In this document: piece after piece, positions 62,358 to 64,000 of the stretch | Numbering within the stretch: the first letter of the stretch is position 1 | How the letters are laid out: every line of letters begins with the position of its first letter | Assembly: GCA_035539215.1 (NCBI GenBank) | Contig: DATLIX010000133.1 | Coordinates: 38,591 to 102,590 of the forward strand | DNA length: 64,000 nt | From: Dongia_B sp035539215 | Lineage (GTDB): Bacteria > Pseudomonadota > Alphaproteobacteria > Dongiales > Dongiaceae | Direction: 5' to 3' | Translations under genes and position numbers: made by a program | Notes under the pieces: generated by a model | What the model was told of the DNA's origin: nothing | Databases searched by the model: none | Seen by the model: only the letters and a program-made list of their open reading frames with translations

Positions 62358-63203
62358 CTAGGCGGCGACAGTCCGCTGCCGCTGCTCGCCGAGGCCGGCA
62401 ATACCGAGATGCATTTCCTGGCCAGGCTTCAAATAAATCGGCACCGGCTTCTGCCCCATGCCGACACCGGGCGGCGTTCCGGTCGAGATGACATCGCCCG
62501 GCTGCAAGCTCATGAACTGGCTCAAATAAGAGATCAGGAACGGCACGTTGTAGACCATGGTCCGGGTATTGCCGTTCTGGTACTTCTTGCCGTCGACGGA
62601 AAGCCAGAGATCGAGATTCTGCGGGTCGGCGATTTCGTCCCGCGTCACCAGCCATGGGCCGATCGGTCCGAAGGTGTCGCAGCCCTTGCCCTTGTCCCAG
62701 GTGCCGGCGCGCTCGATCTGGAACTCGCGCTCGGAGACATCGTTGACGATGCAATAGCCGGCGACATGCGACATCGCTTCCGCTTCGGAAATGTACTTGG
62801 CGGGTTTGCCGATGACGACCCCCAGTTCCACTTCCCAGTCGGTCTTCACCGATTTACGGGGAATCTCCACCTGATCATTCGGGCCGATGATGGCGCTGGT
62901 TGCCTTCATGAAGACGACCGGCTCAGGCGGCACAGGCAGGCCCGATTCCGCCGCATGATCGGCGTAGTTGAGGCCGATGCAGATGAATTTACCGACTTGG
63001 CCGACACAGGGGCCGAGGCGCGGGGTGCCGGCAACCTTGGGCAATTTGTTCACATCGAGTGCCGCGAGCAGCCGAAGGCCGGTATCGGTCAGCACCTCGC
63101 CGGCGATATCCTTGACCGTTCCGGAGAGGTCACGAATGCTGCCCTGGTCGTCGAGCAGGCCCGGCTTTTCCTGCCCTGGCAGGCCATAGCGTAACAACTT
63201 CAT
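62358..63203 (-). CDS. Fumarylacetoacetate-hydrolase family, probable 2,4-diketo-3-deoxy-L-fuconate hydrolase
   Basis: A 281-residue FAH-fold enzyme. It has FICIGLNYADHAAESG, the metal-binding DWEVELGVVIGKPAK, NDVSEREFQIERAGTWDKGK and STGTPPGVGMGQKP. The start at 63203 has AGGAG upstream; the longer frame is a shadow. In the L-fuconate pathway such an enzyme splits 2,4-diketo-3-deoxy-L-fuconate into pyruvate and L-lactate. The assignment rests on the neighbours fucD and SDR. Confidence 0.86.
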   Translation of the reverse strand: MKLLRYGLPGQEKPGLLDDQGSIRDLSGTVKDIAGEVLTDTGLRLLAALDVNKLPKVAGTPRLGPCVGQVGKFICIGLNYADHAAESGLPVPPEPVVFMKATSAIIGPNDQVEIPRKSVKTDWEVELGVVIGKPAKYISEAEAMSHVAGYCIVNDVSEREFQIERAGTWDKGKGCDTFGPIGPWLVTRDEIADPQNLDLWLSVDGKKYQNGNTRTMVYNVPFLISYLSQFMSLQPGDVISTGTPPGVGMGQKPVPIYLKPGQEMHLGIAGLGEQRQRTVAA

Positions 63204-63216
63204 GCTGATGCTCCTG

Positions 63217-63948
63217 TTAGGCGGCCCAGCCGCCATCGATGATTTGCGTCGTCGCCGTCGTAAAGCTTGCTTCATCCGAGGCGAGGTAGACGGCAAGATG
63301 CGCGATTTCCGCCGGCGTGCCAAGGCGTCCCATCGGCTGACAGGCAACGAAGCCGGAGCGAACGTCAGCGATATTGCCGCCCAGGGCCTTCATGCGATCA
63401 TCCAGTGACGGGCTTTCAATGGTGCCGGGGCAAATCGCGTTGCAGCGAATGCCCCTGGTTACGTAATCGGCGGCCACCGATTTGGTGAGGCCGATCACCG
63501 CCGCCTTGCTGGCGGCGTAGACACAGCGATTGGGCACGCCCTTCAGGCTCGATGCCACCGACGCCATGTTGATGATCGAGCCTTGGCCCTGATCCAGCAT
63601 GGCCGGCAGGAAGGCGCGGATCATGCGATACATGCCCTTCACATTGAGATCGAAAGAGAAATCCCAGTCCTTCTCGCTGCAGTCCAGAACGGTCCCCTGA
63701 TGGACATAGCCGGCGCAGTTGAAGAGGATGTCGACCGGCCCCAGCTCAGCCGCCAGCGCGGCGACGGCGACACCATCGGTGACATCGAGGCGCCGGGTCG
63801 TGGCGCCTTTGAGGTCAACCAGCTTGGCTTCGTTGATATCGGTGGCGATGACCGTGGCACCTTCGCGCACGAAGGCTTCGGCGACCGCACGGCCGATGCC
63901 TTGCGCCGCCGCCGTGCATAAAGCTTTCTTCCCTTTCAAGCGATCCAA
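63217..63948 (-). CDS. SDR, probable 2-keto-3-deoxy-L-fuconate dehydrogenase
   Basis: A 243-residue SDR. The cofactor motif is CTAAAQGIGRAVAEAF, with NCAG in LFNCAGYVHQG, Ser in NMASVASSLKG and catalytic YAASK. It starts with a TTG behind AGAGGTG. It should oxidise 2-keto-3-deoxy-L-fuconate at C4, giving the substrate of the downstream hydrolase. It is 13 bases ahead of the hydrolase gene. Sugar dehydrogenase and lactonase genes for the earlier steps are not in the window and may lie beyond its end. Confidence 0.86.
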   Translation of the reverse strand: MDRLKGKKALCTAAAQGIGRAVAEAFVREGATVIATDINEAKLVDLKGATTRRLDVTDGVAVAALAAELGPVDILFNCAGYVHQGTVLDCSEKDWDFSFDLNVKGMYRMIRAFLPAMLDQGQGSIINMASVASSLKGVPNRCVYAASKAAVIGLTKSVAADYVTRGIRCNAICPGTIESPSLDDRMKALGGNIADVRSGFVACQPMGRLGTPAEIAHLAVYLASDEASFTTATTQIIDGGWAA

Positions 63949-64000
63949 GCTGCACCTCTTTCTGTAACGCTGAAGACGCCGGGGCGTCCCGGTCGAATTA

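Overview
The window reads as chromosomal DNA of a GC-rich alphaproteobacterium, most likely a member of the Hyphomicrobiales close to the Rhizobiaceae. This rests on the many ABC transporters with their own regulators, a GntR/FucD sugar-acid cluster, a rhizobial-style FixK/FNR box, CTAG-ended intergenic palindromic elements, and the style of the glycogen-debranching and family 4 glycosyltransferase pair. It is inference, not a database match. I saw no IS element, prophage or CRISPR array, and only one RNA gene, a tRNA-Ser(CGA).

Layout. 0.2-8.4 kb: a secreted Pro/Ala-rich PRC-barrel protein, an MFS carrier, a glycogen-debranching-type glycosidase convergent with a family 4 glycosyltransferase, and an ABC exporter. 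8.5-15.9 kb: a minus-strand operon hyfB-C-E-F-G-I, preceded by a small XRE regulator. It resembles hydrogenase-4, but its large subunit has lost all four Ni-Fe cysteines. 16.1-27.3 kb: a sugar/envelope region with a spermidine-synthase-like protein, a frameshifted methyltransferase, a GDP-heptose set (hddC, hddA, transaldolase, gmhB, epimerase, gmhA), a UDP-galactopyranose-mutase-like flavoprotein, and a membrane GT-C-like protein divergent from a GT2 enzyme. 28.1-36.6 kb: a chemoreceptor, an SDR and a five-gene ABC-2 exporter of the YbhGFSR type.

37.1-47.6 kb is a putative quaternary-amine module: MmgE/PrpD protein, CocE-type hydrolase and an OpuC/OsmF-type ABC importer on the minus strand, beside a nitrilase-family amidase, a non-pyrrolysine MttB homologue and a GlxA/GbdR-type regulator. 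47.7-51.2 kb holds two small secreted proteins divergent from a histidine kinase and its NarL-type response regulator. Then come tRNA-Ser, an MFS carrier divergent from an AraC regulator, a lipoprotein lipase, and a 31-residue membrane microprotein behind a perfect TTGAT-N4-ATCAA box. 55.1-64.0 kb is a sugar ABC importer, a GntR regulator and the L-fuconate branch of non-phosphorylative L-fucose catabolism (fucD, FAH hydrolase, SDR). Two near-identical palindromic sites link the transporter/regulator promoter to fucD.

The most unusual items are the Ni-site-less hydrogenase-like complex, the FixK-boxed microprotein, the shared GntR operator pair, the heptose cluster with its own transaldolase, and a pair of homologous intergenic elements that each supply the TAG stop codon of the gene before them.
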